Source: Lumbricus terrestris (lineage: Eukaryota; Annelida; Clitellata; Crassiclitellata; Lumbricidae). From it: a stretch of 64,000 nt of DNA. Every line of letters starts with the position of its first letter. Within the stretch, counting starts at the first letter, position 1. Below, piece by piece: positions 23,235-34,760 of the stretch. The translations under genes and the position numbers were made by a program. Where the stretch lies: positions 27,519,920 to 27,583,919 of the forward strand of contig OX457039.1 in assembly GCA_949752735.1 (NCBI GenBank), given 5' to 3'. The notes below the pieces were generated by a model, which did not search any database, was not told the origin of the DNA, and saw only the letters and a program-made list of their open reading frames with translations.

Positions 23235-24244
23235 TGTGGCGAAATTGGGTTCGCCTTCGCTTGTGTAGCGCCCGCCCTTCCCCCGCGCTAGTGTTCTTTC
23301 AGCCGCTCGTGTATAGCGCTCGGTCGGTCGCCGGCCTGTTTAATTACTGTATTGGCGGCGCCTTTGTGTTCCCCTCTCCCCCGCAGCGGCAAGCTCTTTA
23401 TGTGCCTCTATTACCTGCGGCGACGTTGTATTGGCCTGTCGGCGGCGTCTTTGTGTTCCCCTCTCCCCCGCGTCGACGTAGTTATTGGCCGCGGCTGTGA
23501 TCGTTGATGCCTGCGCCGCATGTAGTTATCGATCGGTCGGCATCTCTTTATGTTCCCCTCTCCCCCGCAGCGGTGAGCTCTTTATGTGCCTCTATTACCT
23601 GCGGCGACGTAGTATTGGCCGTGTCGGCGAGCTCTTTGTGTTCCCCTCTCCCCCGCAGCGGCAAGTCCTTTATGTACCCGTGGCAGCGTAGTATTTGCCT
23701 TGGCGGCATCTCTTTATGTTCCCCTCTCCCCCGCAGCGGTGAGCTCTTTATGTTCCTCCGCCTGCGACGGCGGCGTCTCTTTGAAGTCCGTCGCCGGCGT
23801 GAATGACCAGTAGTGTATATAAGGGAGCCCGTTGCTCCATGCATTTAGTCACCGAGTGATCGAGTCGTATAGTTAGTCACCGAGTCAGTCATAGTCAGCG
23901 AGGAGCAGTCAGACAGTAGACACGTCGAGATAGTTAGTCAGCGTTACGTCAGCGGTCGGTGTGAAGCTCTGTCGTGTGCAGTTGATGACAGTCGTGTTGC
24001 CGTTTTCGAGAATAAACTGTGTTTTCTTACTTCATCGTCGTGTGTTTCCTGGGTGAGGCGAATCGGTCGGGAGGGCTGCACTACCTTCGAAATACAACGA
24101 AGGCGGACTCGCGTCTCCCTCCTGAGACGACACGCGGGCATATTTGGACTGGCACCCGCCCGATGGGTAATCGGCCATCCTACGGACCGAGAGGGCAACT
24201 GTTTCTGCAGTCGGGGTGTTTCAGAGGGCTTGATTTCCGCCACA
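23235..24244 (+). mobile_element. Solo LTR of a retrotransposon (1,010 bp)
   Basis: It begins TGTGGCG and ends CGCCACA, is flanked by a 4-bp duplication ATAG (23231-23234 and 24245-24248), and interrupts a minisatellite. It contains a promoter-like GTGTATATAAGGGAG at about 23812 and a polyadenylation signal AATAAA at about 24011, in the order expected of an LTR. It is CpG-rich, with a tandem of about 70-bp units (TTCCCCTCTCCCCCGCAGCG) at about 23370-23770. No internal retroviral-type genes remain. A Gypsy-type origin is likely but unproven. Confidence 0.75.
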
Positions 24245-24334
24245 ATAGCATTACATGATGTCAATGACATGAAGATATTAAATATACAATGGCATGCAGA
24301 AATGACATGCACATGACGTGATATTCATTTAAGA

Positions 24335-24412
24335 GATTTGTATAGCGCCTCTTCAAGAGTGTCCACTTAGAAGTGCTCCCGACCAACTCCGCACTGGTGA
24401 CTTGTGCGATTG
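24335..24412 (-). mobile_element. SINE/LINE tail fragment
   Basis: TATAGCGCCTCTTCAAGAGTG followed by AGTGCTCCCGACC matches, in reverse orientation, the shared SINE/LINE 3-prime tail. Confidence 0.5.
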
Positions 24413-24500
24413 CCCTGACTATGCCCCGTTAAAAAATATGTTTGTCGCCGCCTCGACCACGAAACACTGGTAGGCCTATTGCTAAACTATAGCCTACACT

Positions 24501-24714
24501 CAGCGGCGCCCGCAGACGTACGCACGTACGCAAGTGCGTACAGCGCGATGACTAAAAAAAGGTCATCAGTTTTTTCGGCGGATGGAAAAGGTATGTTTTG
24601 GGGGAAATTTTGGCTGATGACTAAAAAAAAGGTCATTGACGAAATTTTTTCCCCTGTTCCCCCTCCATCGAAAATTTCTGTGCGTACAAGAAAAAAATTC
24701 TGCGGGCGCCGCTG
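24501..24714. mobile_element. hAT-type MITE (214 bp)
   Basis: The perfect inverted ends are CAGCGGCGCCCGCAGA and TCTGCGGGCGCCGCTG. The perfect 8-bp duplication CCTACACT lies at 24493-24500 and 24715-24722. The interior includes two ATGACTAAAAAAAGGTCAT copies. It is non-coding. Confidence 0.9.
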
Positions 24715-24722
24715 CCTACACT

Positions 24723-25823
24723 TCAATACTAGACTGGATTATTACAGGAAATGCTGATATTATACAAAAACAAGGAACGACCGAACGAGTTAATAATATA
24801 GACGAGTGATGATTCATTGAATATGTCACGTTTGATGTGTCCTTTTTACCGTGATTTTGTGAAGCTGAGACCTTCCAATTTTACGTTTTATCCACCTTTT
24901 TTAATCCGGCGCGGTCCGTAATAGACTATTTGTTATGAATTGACATGGGAGCGCATATTCTCCACGTCTTCGGACATCGGTAAAGTTCGGTGCCATCGCT
25001 TTCCTCGAGCATATTAATGCTCACACGGTAGGAGCCCAAAGTAGAAGCAACTCGCGTGCGAAAGTGGAAGCCCATATATTGCTTCCCTATAATTATTATG
25101 ATTATGATAGGCCTATATTGATGTTACCGAGTGCAGGCCTAATGGAACATTTTAAAATACGCGCTTCTACCATATAGGCCTACTGTAGGACCACAGCTAC
25201 GGGAGGCCTGAGATTTTGAAAAGGAGGGATACGTTCAAAGAATGATGCTACAAGTCCAGAAAAGTGAGAAAACCAGCGTCGTCTAAAGTTAGTAGGCATA
25301 TAGAAAATCGATTCTTCTTGTTGCCTGCCGATTTGCATAGCCTATAGGTCCTAGGCCCATTACAGTCAAGAAAGCTGCTGCATTGATAATTGATTCTAAA
25401 TTTTGTCCGATGTGTGTGCTTTTAATATTTTGTTAAACGCAGATTTCAGAGAGATTTCGAAGAAATTTCTGATAATATGTGAAACTATTGACGCATATGA
25501 AATTGAAAATCCACATACGTTGCAGCGATTGCGTCTAAACACCACCTTAATTCTTATTAAGCAATGCCGGATTGCAGTGCTATGTGACATCATAAGTGCG
25601 ATATAAATTCAAGAATAGAACCGACTTCTAACAACATGCCGAGCTGGTAATTAAGTGCAGAAAACAAGTAGGTGAACGCCGACACAGATGAAAATGGAGC
25701 AATAGTTTACTAAAATACGATGTAATCTTAGCTAATGAAAGGCTCAGTTGTCATGTTGCATATTGTATAGCCTAAAGCATCTATCGATGGCAACTTCAAG
25801 TAAAAATATGGCAGACAAAGTCA
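24723..25823. other. No gene recognised (intron 1 of gene 1)
   Basis: No supported feature. The overlapping frames at 25396-25606 on both strands are unlikely to be coding. Confidence 0.5.
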
Positions 25824-25981
25824 TGGGCGGATCCAGGGTTCCAATCCGGCCATGGCGCCCCCCCATTTAGAAATGTCTTTATTTTTGACTAGCTATTCTG
25901 GCTCGAAAAGTTTACGTGCCCCTCCATGAGTAGTCCTGCAGGCACTCCCCACGCCCACGAGGTTTGTATACGAGGTCCGTA

Positions 25982-26415
25982 CAGTGGCGTAACTACGGGG
26001 GGGGCAGAGGGGGGCAGCTGCCCCCCCCCCCCCCAAATGAAAGGGCTGCCACCCCAGCTGCCCCCCAATCTATGCGTTTGTTTTACTTTTTACTTTTACG
26101 AGTGATAAAGAATTAAAGAATGTTATATAATTTCTGACTTATTTTATTTTTTATACAACTTCCTGTACAACTTCTTATAGGGTGGATGATGGGAAAGTGG
26201 GACAGGCCACTATAGTGCACTGTGGAACAGACAAGCTAGTGAGGCTTGCATGCGTATTATGTCCAATACTGTAATGCATCCAAAATCAAAAAATACATAG
26301 TCTATGGCAATATACCGATGCCGATGCACGCTTTAATTGCCAAAGGTAGCCACCCCATCATTTTAAGCTGCCACCCCACTGCCCCCCCATGAAAAAATAA
26401 CTGGGTACGCCACTG
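25982..26415. mobile_element. hAT-type MITE (434 bp)
   Basis: Inverted ends CAGTGGCGTA and TACGCCACTG have the 8-bp duplication GGTCCGTA at 25974-25981 and 26416-26423. It contains a C run of about 18 bases near 26018. It lies inside a more degenerate element (about 25824-26527) whose ends CATGGGCGGATCCAG and CTGTATCCGTCCTTG pair imperfectly. I could not find a target duplication for that outer element. Confidence 0.85.
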
Positions 26416-26799
26416 GGTCCGTACGACTAAAAATATAAAATAAAATTTAAAAAAGGTCATCAGATTTTTCGGCGACCAAGACGAAAATTTTGGCCCCCCT
26501 TCGAAAATTTCTGTATCCGTCCTTGGGCGAAATCAGATTCCTTTAGAAGACCGGTTGAAATTAGACAAGTAAGAGAAACCACAACTCAAGTTATGGTATA
26601 GGCAGTTGAAAAGCCTGCTCACAATAAGCCCTGTACAATGTACATGTAAGCCGTGTGTTTTGCTCCCAAGAACATCTAAGTACTGACAGGTTGAACGCAT
26701 GAAAGGCAGACCATGGGCTTTCAGAGCAAGTAACAGGTAATCAGTTTTATTAAGGATTATGATGAATTAAGATGAAGTTTAAGGCGGTGGTTAGAGTAC

Positions 26800-26920
26800 C
26801 TTTTGAAATTTCATTGAAGAAGTTCTCGTCCAGTTGCCTTCCATCGGTGGCCACGACGATGACCAGGATGACCATCAACAGCATCAGGACCAGGTTCAGA
26901 ACGGCAGAACAATTCGCCAT
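26800..26920 (-). CDS. Gene 1 exon 1: signal peptide exon
   Basis: ATG at 26920-26918 has a strong context (GGAAG before ATG, G after). The 40 encoded residues are a short polar start, a long Leu/Val/Ile/Met core (residues 7-23), a plausible signal-peptidase region at about 24-28 (ATDGR), then the mature start QLDENFFNEISK. The exon ends in phase 1 at AAAAG/GTACTC, which matches the phase of every downstream repeat exon. A TATA box lies about 100 bp upstream. A type II membrane anchor is an alternative to a cleaved signal. Confidence 0.75.
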
Positions 26921-27019
26921 CTTCCGTCTTCTTATCACGAGGCAGACTTCTCGGAATTAAAACAACCTGTATAGACACAGAGGGAGATGCAGACCCTGTT
27001 CTAAATAGCAAATGCACAC

Positions 27020-27026
27020 TTATATA
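27020..27026 (-). promoter_or_regulatory. TATA box of gene 1
   Basis: On the minus strand the sequence is GCGCTATATAAGTGTGC. It predicts a transcription start around 26990-26995 and a 5-prime leader of about 70-75 nt before the ATG. Confidence 0.5.
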
Positions 27027-27099
27027 GCGCGTTTTAAGGAAAAATCTCCTATCTGATATAAAAAGGATCACGAAAGACTGCATGGCGAATGCGGGTAAA

Positions 27100-28917
27100 C
27101 GGCAAGAAGCTCATGACGCACTCTGTTACACTGTGATCAGGATAAGCAACCAATTAACTCTCTATAGACCGAATTAGTTACCATGGTATAAAGTTGCGTG
27201 ATTGCGCCATTACGGGACGAGGAATCGTGTCACGCTGCACTACAATCGTAGTATTTCTAGAGAAATCCTGAAAAGAATTGGTATCGCATATTTTTGTACT
27301 CTGTGGTTAACCATAATTATTCTGGGACTAAAGTCCATGTTAAACCTCAATTCAAAATCTTCTTGTGCTAGGTTTCTGCATTAATGTCTGCTTACATGAA
27401 CAATAGAAGGTAACCAAGAATTCAACAACAACCAGAGGCGTCGCTGGGGAGTGCAGAGGACACACGTGACCCTGGGCGCCGAAGGAAGGGGCGCCAAATG
27501 AGGGTTAGAATCAATAATTTAAAACTTGTTTTTAACTAATCCATCCAACATAAATGTATAAGTTTAATTTTTGGCGCCCAAAAATCCAGTCATATTTTCA
27601 ATTCTTGAAAGCAAAATTGCCAGGCATGCTTCTGGCCACCCATTGAATGCAATGTTGTTCAGCCAGTCAGAATCTTTGAACCGGCTGGAGTGAATAGGCT
27701 ATCTGCATTCGCTTCCGTCCGTCGCCAAATGACCGATGAGAGAGGGAGGGAGAGAGGATGGGTTACCGAGGAATGCAGTAGGCTGTGTTGTCCCCGGTAG
27801 ATGTAGCACCTTTCTACGTGTTGGCTATCAGACGGTTAGGCTGGTTTAACCTTAGGCTCTCTCCCATGGCTTCGTCCATCATCCATCATTCCCAGTAAGC
27901 AAGTACTATAATAATCTGCATCACGTACACAGAGCACCTGTTGCTTCATCCATCTCAGACACTGATACCTGATGGCTAAGTGATTTGTTTATTTCATTCA
28001 AAATTACCAACGAACTTTCAATAAGAAGCATTCTTAGCCTCAGTCGGTTAATTCAGTTTTCTTGGATTTGAAACAGTAGTAGTGTATTAGATAAAAATTG
28101 ACAATTATGCATATGCCATCTTCTGCTGTAACTTTGTTTTGATGCAAATATATTTAATTGAAATGTGAATTGTCATTCGATATAATTATTTGAAAAATGT
28201 GAACTAAATAAAACAAGAGTTTCACGCCAGTCTCATATTTCATCGATCTTTGATGTCGTGCAGATGAATAAGTCGCAACATTGGCTGACAGAATAATAAA
28301 TGCGCTGCCACGTACATCAAAGAATAGGACCACCCGTCAGTTTGGCACGAGTAACCTACTTAACTTGGCTGCCCATGGTCGATGTTGTTGATTTTGTATA
28401 AATGTTTTTATCTACTGGGAGAATCCCTTAGGCCAACTGAGCTGGTTTTGGAAGATGAGGAGAAGAAAAGATGAGGAGAAGGAGGAGGAGGAGGAGGAGG
28501 AGGAGGAGGAGGAGGAGGAGGAGAGAGTGGTAGACATGATGTAAGATCTTCACCACTCACCCTTTATCTGCACATGACACTGTACTGATTGCTACACACT
28601 CTAGCAGTCTCTGGGAGCATGACAACATTTCTAGGTGAAAATTAAATAGCAAAGAATATCAGACTACTGTGCGAAACGCACGGGACGCCCATCAGAAGCG
28701 TTAGTTACACACTCGCCGATGTCTGTTTCGTTGAGAGATGGACTGTATCCGGTTGCTTCAGTAGCATTGCTTCATGAGCTGAAAGAATAGATTGCTATCC
28801 CTATATGAAGTCATATCTGTTCAATGTGGTTCTTTGAAACGGAATCCCTAACGCCTGAGTACCATGCATCATATCACACGCTGAGTCAAACACGACCACG
28901 TAAGAAGGCCGTCTATA
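27100..28917. other. No gene recognised; (GGA)n microsatellite
   Basis: A (GAG)n tract lies at about 28466-28523. A possible single hAT-like end (CAGAGGCGTCGCTGGGG) is at 27433. No coding stretch is supported. Confidence 0.5.
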
Positions 28918-29425
28918 GCCGGTGTCACGAAATAGAGTATCTCCCCATAGGGGCCGTCCATAAAGTACGTCACGCTATTTTTGACCATTTTTGACCCCCT
29001 CCCCCTGTCACAAATTGTCACAAATCTCTGGCTCCCCCCTAAAGTACGTCACACTTTCGAACAAAAAATTTAAAAACATAACCATTTACCTAACCCTCTA
29101 AACCCTAGGATACTATTCCTAATCCCTCTGATAGTGACGTGTGTCCCTAAACGCTTTGATAGTGATGGGAAATCAACTTTTATCCCGCCAGGCCGGGTTT
29201 TAGACACGCCTGGCCGGGCCGGGTCGGATTTTAGGTAGGCTACTAAGAACAAAAAAATAAAAAGAATTTAAAAAATAAATGTGTGACGTCACACATGGCC
29301 TGACCCCTCCCCCTGTCACAAACTGTCACACTTTCTTACACCCCCTCCCCCCCTGGAGCGCGACGTACTTTATGGACGGCCCCATAGCTGTATGGGGTAT
29401 AGAATTTCACGGGACACCGGCTCTA
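28918..29425. mobile_element. Nested TIR elements (GCCGGTGTC host, GGGGCCGTCC insert)
   Basis: The outer ends GCCGGTGTCACG...ATAGAGTATCTCCCC and CCCCATA...ACACCGGC pair imperfectly. A related end recurs near 6880 (GCCGGTGTCGCAAAATAGAG). Inside, GGGGCCGTCCATAAAGTACG (28949) and CGTACTTTATGGACGGCCCC (29363-29382) are perfectly inverted, flanked by ATA on both sides. The interior is C-rich and non-coding. The superfamily is not assigned because the target duplication is ambiguous. Confidence 0.65.
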
Positions 29426-30132
29426 ATGAAGAACTTTCATCCTCAGACAGTGCCTCTCTGTTTTGCGGATTAGCTGCATGCCGTGGGATATATTATGTGC
29501 TCCTAACTCAGACTGGTGGTAATCGATCTCCTACTTCTCAGAATGCCTGGACCGACTGTAGTCTAGCGATTTTTATTTATCATCTTGGGATGTTGAAGAT
29601 TGGTAGAAACGCTTCAACACCAAAAATAAAACCGCACCTTTCGCCATGCATGTCCTACCCCACAGACATATAAACAATTTGTTGTACCACCACCATCACC
29701 GATTACCACTGTATAGCACCACACTGTCTCCTCGGCTTGACCTCCAAAGATATTTACCTGTCACCGGAAGTTTGGAACGACCAGAGAAGTCTGGTTTAGC
29801 CCTAGATTTGACTTAGTGCTCTGAATGGGCTGGTCTCCCTCTGGCGTGGGTTTGGTGGGCACTGGAAATTGTCGAAGATTACATTGTATTACATTACAAC
29901 CAAGCGCTTTGCTTCACTTTTGCTTAAACCTCTACCTGCCATTGGCCAGCATGAACGGAGCAGCAATAAAAAACCTCCACAGGCCAGAACATCGGAACAC
30001 GAAATCCGCCTCTGCTCGTACTCTACTCTGGCATTGCCATTCCCAAACCTGGATGAAAGAGGGGGACAGCGCTAGTTATCTTTATTGTCATGCACACAGT
30101 GTCGTTAAACGGAAGATATTATACTCACAATC

Positions 30133-30198
<66 letters not shown>

Positions 30199-30639
30199 GC
30201 TGTGCAGTTATGAAGTAAAAGTAACGCGTCACTGTAGCCTACTTAGGTAAAATTTAGAATGCTTTCACATGTACATGTAGGTCTAACGAAGTAAAAAAAT
30301 CGAAATACTTTTACTGTCAATGAAGTAAAATTTTACCCATTTTTTGGTACTTTTACTTCGTTGCAATTTATGCAGCATTCTTAATTTTACTTCATTGAAA
30401 GTTCTTTAGACGAATGCGCTAATTAGTATTTCTTTACGCTATATTAAAACAGCTGATTTAAAATTTACATGCCTAAAAATAGATTTTCGAAGAGTGGTGC
30501 ACGCTGGTTGCATTGCCATTGCTGCAGCAGAACGACTCTTCAGATGTGCAGGTTTAACAATGAACGAGAAGCGTAGGGCGTAGGCTATACGTACTAGTAA
30601 CTAGTCTATGACGATAACCAATTAGAGAATTTAGTTTGT
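29426..30639. other. No gene recognised; (AT)n microsatellite
   Basis: An AT dinucleotide run lies at about 30137-30194. A TGAAGTAAAAGT-rich stretch at 30210-30380, and the mirror-like AAAAGTAAAAGTA-rich stretch at 30890-31055 ending in TTCAACAACACTG, may be the two ends of one more DNA element. Confidence 0.45.
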
Positions 30640-30855
30640 TGAAGGTCGGTAAGTGGATTACCGACCTTAAACAGAGCACGGGGAAGACCAAGCAGGCGCT
30701 GGATGGACGATGTCTGTGACTGGACCGGACTATCACCTGCGGACTGTGTCAGACGGGCGCAGGACAGAGAGGAATGGAGGAAGCTGCTGTCGTTGTCTCT
30801 GGTCTCCGACCCTCAGAAATGAGGATGGACAGCATCATCATCATCATCAAGTGGA
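30640..30855 (+). mobile_element. LINE 3-prime end, RGRPR-type
   Basis: It translates to ARGRPSRRWMDDVCDWTGL, then CVRRAQDREEWRKLLSL. This is the familiar C-terminal pattern of RTE/CR1-like reverse transcriptases (GRPR..W.DDI...A.DR..WR). It ends in a (CAT)n tail. The element is truncated at its 5-prime end. Confidence 0.7.
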
Positions 30856-31059
30856 TTAAGTTATGGAAAGAAGACTCTGTACTTTTATTTTTTAACTTAA
30901 AAGTATTATTTAAAATAATGCTTTTTTACTTTTACTTTGAGTAAAATTGATGAACAGTAGGCCTACTTTTGCTTTTACTTAAGTACCGTAGGTCAAATTC
31001 ATTTTACTTTTACTTTTATTTAAGTACATTGCCCGATACTTTCAACAACACTGATAATA

Positions 31060-32570
31060 TATATATGTTAGCCATCTGAAAATTAAGACCAATAATATGT
31101 GATATATATAATAGCATGCAGTATAGCTACCTATTAGCAGAATATAGGCCTGTGTTCCCAAGATCGTTGTACTAACACGTTTACTCTGTCACTATGCCCC
31201 TCGTAGATGCGATCGTCTATTAACCTATAAATTATAGCCTACACTTAAAAGCCAACTTTTCATCGCTATCATCAACTTGCAAAAATCTATTTGCCATCCA
31301 TGAATTTTTCATCCAATTTTAATCACAACTCATAATTTTTATCCGATGGGTGCCTCGTATAGGCCCTAATACGTGTTTCACAAAATGAGCAAAGAAGATA
31401 ACTAAATATTCGTGAAGGTGACTGACGATCATACAGTACGGTCATCTTAATATGAGTCTTACCTGTTTTGCCGCATAAGCAGTTGGCCCTGTGAAGAACG
31501 GTAACACGCGATGGCATGCGACTAGAGAAACGCGGCTGATGCTTTCTTACGGTAGATTTATAAAGCCTGCTTCCTACATGGTCTTCACAGTTAAGAACAA
31601 TGAATCTTTGTTTGAGATATCGGCTGCAGACACAGTAACGTCACCCTACATCTGGACCTGGTTAACCGGGTTGCCACAAATACACGTGTTGCCACAAATA
31701 CATGTGTTGTCTCATGTGGTCTCTGCCAGATACGTAGGTCCTACATGTGTGAGTCAAATATTGATTTCGTCTGACCGCCTCAAAACCAATCAATCGGGGT
31801 GGGCTTTGGTTTTAGGTTATGTTCTGTCTTTGATTACGCTTAGCCATGGATAGCCATAGTTCCATGAACTTCATAATATGCTAATGGCTATAATAGACGC
31901 TTCCGCTTGATGAATCGGTTTATCAGTGAGAGGCAGTCATTCAGCGTACAACACGAGCGTTGGATGTTTAGTGCTACCGTGTCCCTGTTGTCGCCATTCT
32001 CAAAGTGTGGGCATAGGCCTGCATCTTTTTTACTTTTATCGGAACCATTCACAATATTCACCGTCTGACTCCTCAGTTTCTTTGTGCGGTGGCGACACAG
32101 ATCTTACCATCGCTTGACTACGTGATTGAGTAGGCCGGCCTATACGTAAGAGAAAGAACATACGGGGGGGTTTAAGGCAAGTTTGATAGAAATTCGGGGG
32201 CGTAACTTTTTACAGATGTGTTTTAAATATAGATGGCAATTACCCTCCGACAAATTTGCTTCCCACTTATTTTCCAGGAACGTGATTGTAGGCTACATTG
32301 GCCTGGTTTGACTGCCCTCCGGATGGAATAACACTCTACGTCATCATGACGGATTTCGTGAAAAGAGACCAGAAGCAGCGGTCGAGGGTTCCATCCGAGC
32401 ATCCAGGAGAATGTCACTCTTTCAAGAAGCAACTCAAACGATTTCATAACACCTAATTAGAACCATTTTTGACTATGACGCAGGGAATTACAGTTAGTAA
32501 ATTCAGTGAATTTAATAAGTAAATTAATATACATTACACACCTATACATCGGTTTCTTTAACGAAGCCCA
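31060..32570. other. No gene recognised
   Basis: Several short open frames lie here without domain, repeat or splice support. A G run and GTTTAAGGC string near 32163 resembles a MITE end but has no partner that I found. Confidence 0.5.
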
Positions 32571-32575
32571 GGTCT

Positions 32576-32851
32576 ATCTTCTTCTTCTTCCTCCTCCTCC
32601 TCCTCTCCTCCTCCTCCTCCTCTTCTTCTTCTTCTTCTCCTTCTTCTTTGTCTTCTTCTTCTTGATCCGTGGGCTGAAAGTCCGTAGGTGTCCACTGCGC
32701 ATTTGACTACTTTCTTCCATGATTCCCTGTCTTGTGACCGGTGTGTCAGTTCCTGCGTAGGCCTATTCATCCCGCACCACTCTTCTATGTCCTGCAACCA
32801 TTCTCTGCATGGTCCTCCCCTTCTACCCGATCCCTCCATGATTCCCGTCAC
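32576..32851 (-). mobile_element. LINE 3-prime end, RGRPR-type, with (GAA)n tail
   Basis: On the minus strand it reads GSGRRGGPCREWLQDIEEW, then THRSQDRESWKKVVK, again the degenerate GRPR...W.DI...DR..W pattern. A (GAA/GGA)n tail lies at 32576-32665. Confidence 0.6.
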
Positions 32852-33039
32852 TATACTTTTTTTTATCTTTTAACAATTTTTTAGCCTATAATTCAGATAA
32901 ATGGGTATGCATTCGGAATGTCCTTCACTTGCGTCTGGTTCAACAGCGCATCCAGATATGTAGTTCAGATATGTACTCCAGATATGTATGTAGCATACAT
33001 GTATGTATGTAGGCTCTATGACTTGTCTATGTGCACTTA

Positions 33040-33245
33040 TTATACTTCAAGACTACTACTCAGAAGCGCTCCCGACTACAGCGCGGACACTGAATCGGAG
33101 TTTCACGCTGAAGCGCTGAGAAATTGCGAGTGAAAGACTTGCCCAAAGTCCATACATGGCGACTTGAGGTGGATTCGAAGTCGAACCTGCTACCCTCCGG
33201 TTGCAAGGCAACGAACATACCCACTAGCCTACACCACAGCGTCTC
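33040..33245 (-). mobile_element. tRNA-derived SINE, minus orientation
   Basis: The tail is at the left (AGAAGCGCTCCCGACTACAG), the middle GGAGTTTCACGCTGAAGCGC, and a degenerate box B complement GGATTCGAAGTCGAACC lies near 33172. It belongs to the family seen at 20.7 and 60.3 kb, but is more diverged. Confidence 0.7.
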
Positions 33246-33579
33246 ACGACGGGTCGTTCTCTATCGTTCTGGGCATGCAGTGCACATGTCTATATTAGGG
33301 AGCTCTCACTTTATTTCTGCAGCCAATTTGACGTTTACTGATTGGTGATTGGTTGACCGGATTTCATTTGCATGAAATTCGTGAGGCCGAAGAATGTGCT
33401 TCAATTGCTGAATAGGCCTATGATGCATATTAATTGTGAGTTTTACTCTATCGGCATCGTCAATTTTCTAAAGAGACGCCTCACGCCATTTGGGATTATT
33501 TTGTTAATGTGCTTCGGTATTAGTTCAATGGTTCGTGATAGATGGGATCTATCATTTTGCACTACCTAAGTTAGCATCT

Positions 33580-34200
33580 TTAGACAAAAAAGAACTTCAG
33601 CTCACAGATTTCACGAGGAGGCTTGTCTTTTATAGATGCGGTGCAGACGATCGTGATCATGAAGTTGTACATCCGCGTTGATCTGCTCTGCTGTTCTGTT
33701 CTCAGCCATACATCCTCGACTCGACGGTCGGCCGTGTCGTGTGCAACCATCCTCCATTGTTGACTATATATTCTCCAATCTCCACTACTTTCGTCAATTC
33801 TTTCATATATAGTTCCGTCCGTCATCACGAGCATCATGCCCATCATGTCATTATGACTGATGTTCACCCAGTCCATTCTTGGTCTTCATCTAACTCGAGC
33901 GCTTGGTGAATTACCTTGTATTACTTCCTTCTCCAGGCAGCTTCCTCTCTTGCTCATGATATATCCGTAGTATAATATTATGGCATCTTCCTTTATTCAA
34001 CCGACTTGAGAAGGTTCCTTTCCATGCATGTCAGTCGCATCGAGTACTCATTCATTTGTTTTCTTTGCGGTCCATTGTATTCGGACGATAAATCTCAGGC
34101 ATTTCATCTCGAATGCGTTTATCCTCTTGCCTCTTCAGACTTCCTCAGAGTCCAACTCTCGCATCCGTAAATGACAACTTGCCACACCAAGGCTTTAAGC
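33580..34200 (-). mobile_element. Decayed LINE reverse-transcriptase C-terminal region
   Basis: Reading the minus strand from about 34200 downwards in shifting frames, fragments such as KRQEDKRIRDEMPEIYR, DRKENK, SKRGSCLEKEVIQG and RPRMDWVNI appear. They follow the same order as the intact-looking LINE end at 38.9 kb (EGICLEKDIMQG then GRPRTNW). Several stops and frameshifts interrupt it. Confidence 0.6.
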
Positions 34201-34760
34201 AGTCTTATATCTTTATGGTCATTCCGCATTGAACACTGCATAGCATTCTAGAGTGCGGTTGCCATAATTGCAGATCACTCCCGGTTGGTTTGCCTCCTGT
34301 CTACTGTACTCCCGCAATTAATTTGCTTAAGATTTAAGCCAGCTCACCGCTTAGTTCAATATTTCAATTGCTTTTTACCACAGGGTGCCGTGTTGTATCC
34401 GCTCTTGCTTATAGTGCTTACCACTCCACTAAGCTTTGGTTATTACCGACTTTGCTCTTGACTACCACTCGTGCTCTAACGACGTCATGCTATAATAGTT
34501 AGCCTACTCGCCTAATTTGACTGTTCCATGTATATATATATATGTATATATATATGTATATATATATAGTCCATCTCCCCAATTGATAGTTACACCTGTG
34601 TCTGGCAATGTTCCGTCTTTCGAATCTTTCTAAGAATACAACTTCTGCAATTTGACTCTCGTAGGGATCTGTTCAGTTGAGGATTCTCTTGTTAGCCAAG
34701 CCGACTATACACGCAATGAATAAAAAAGCAAAAATAAGAAAAAACTTCAATGGCTGAATA

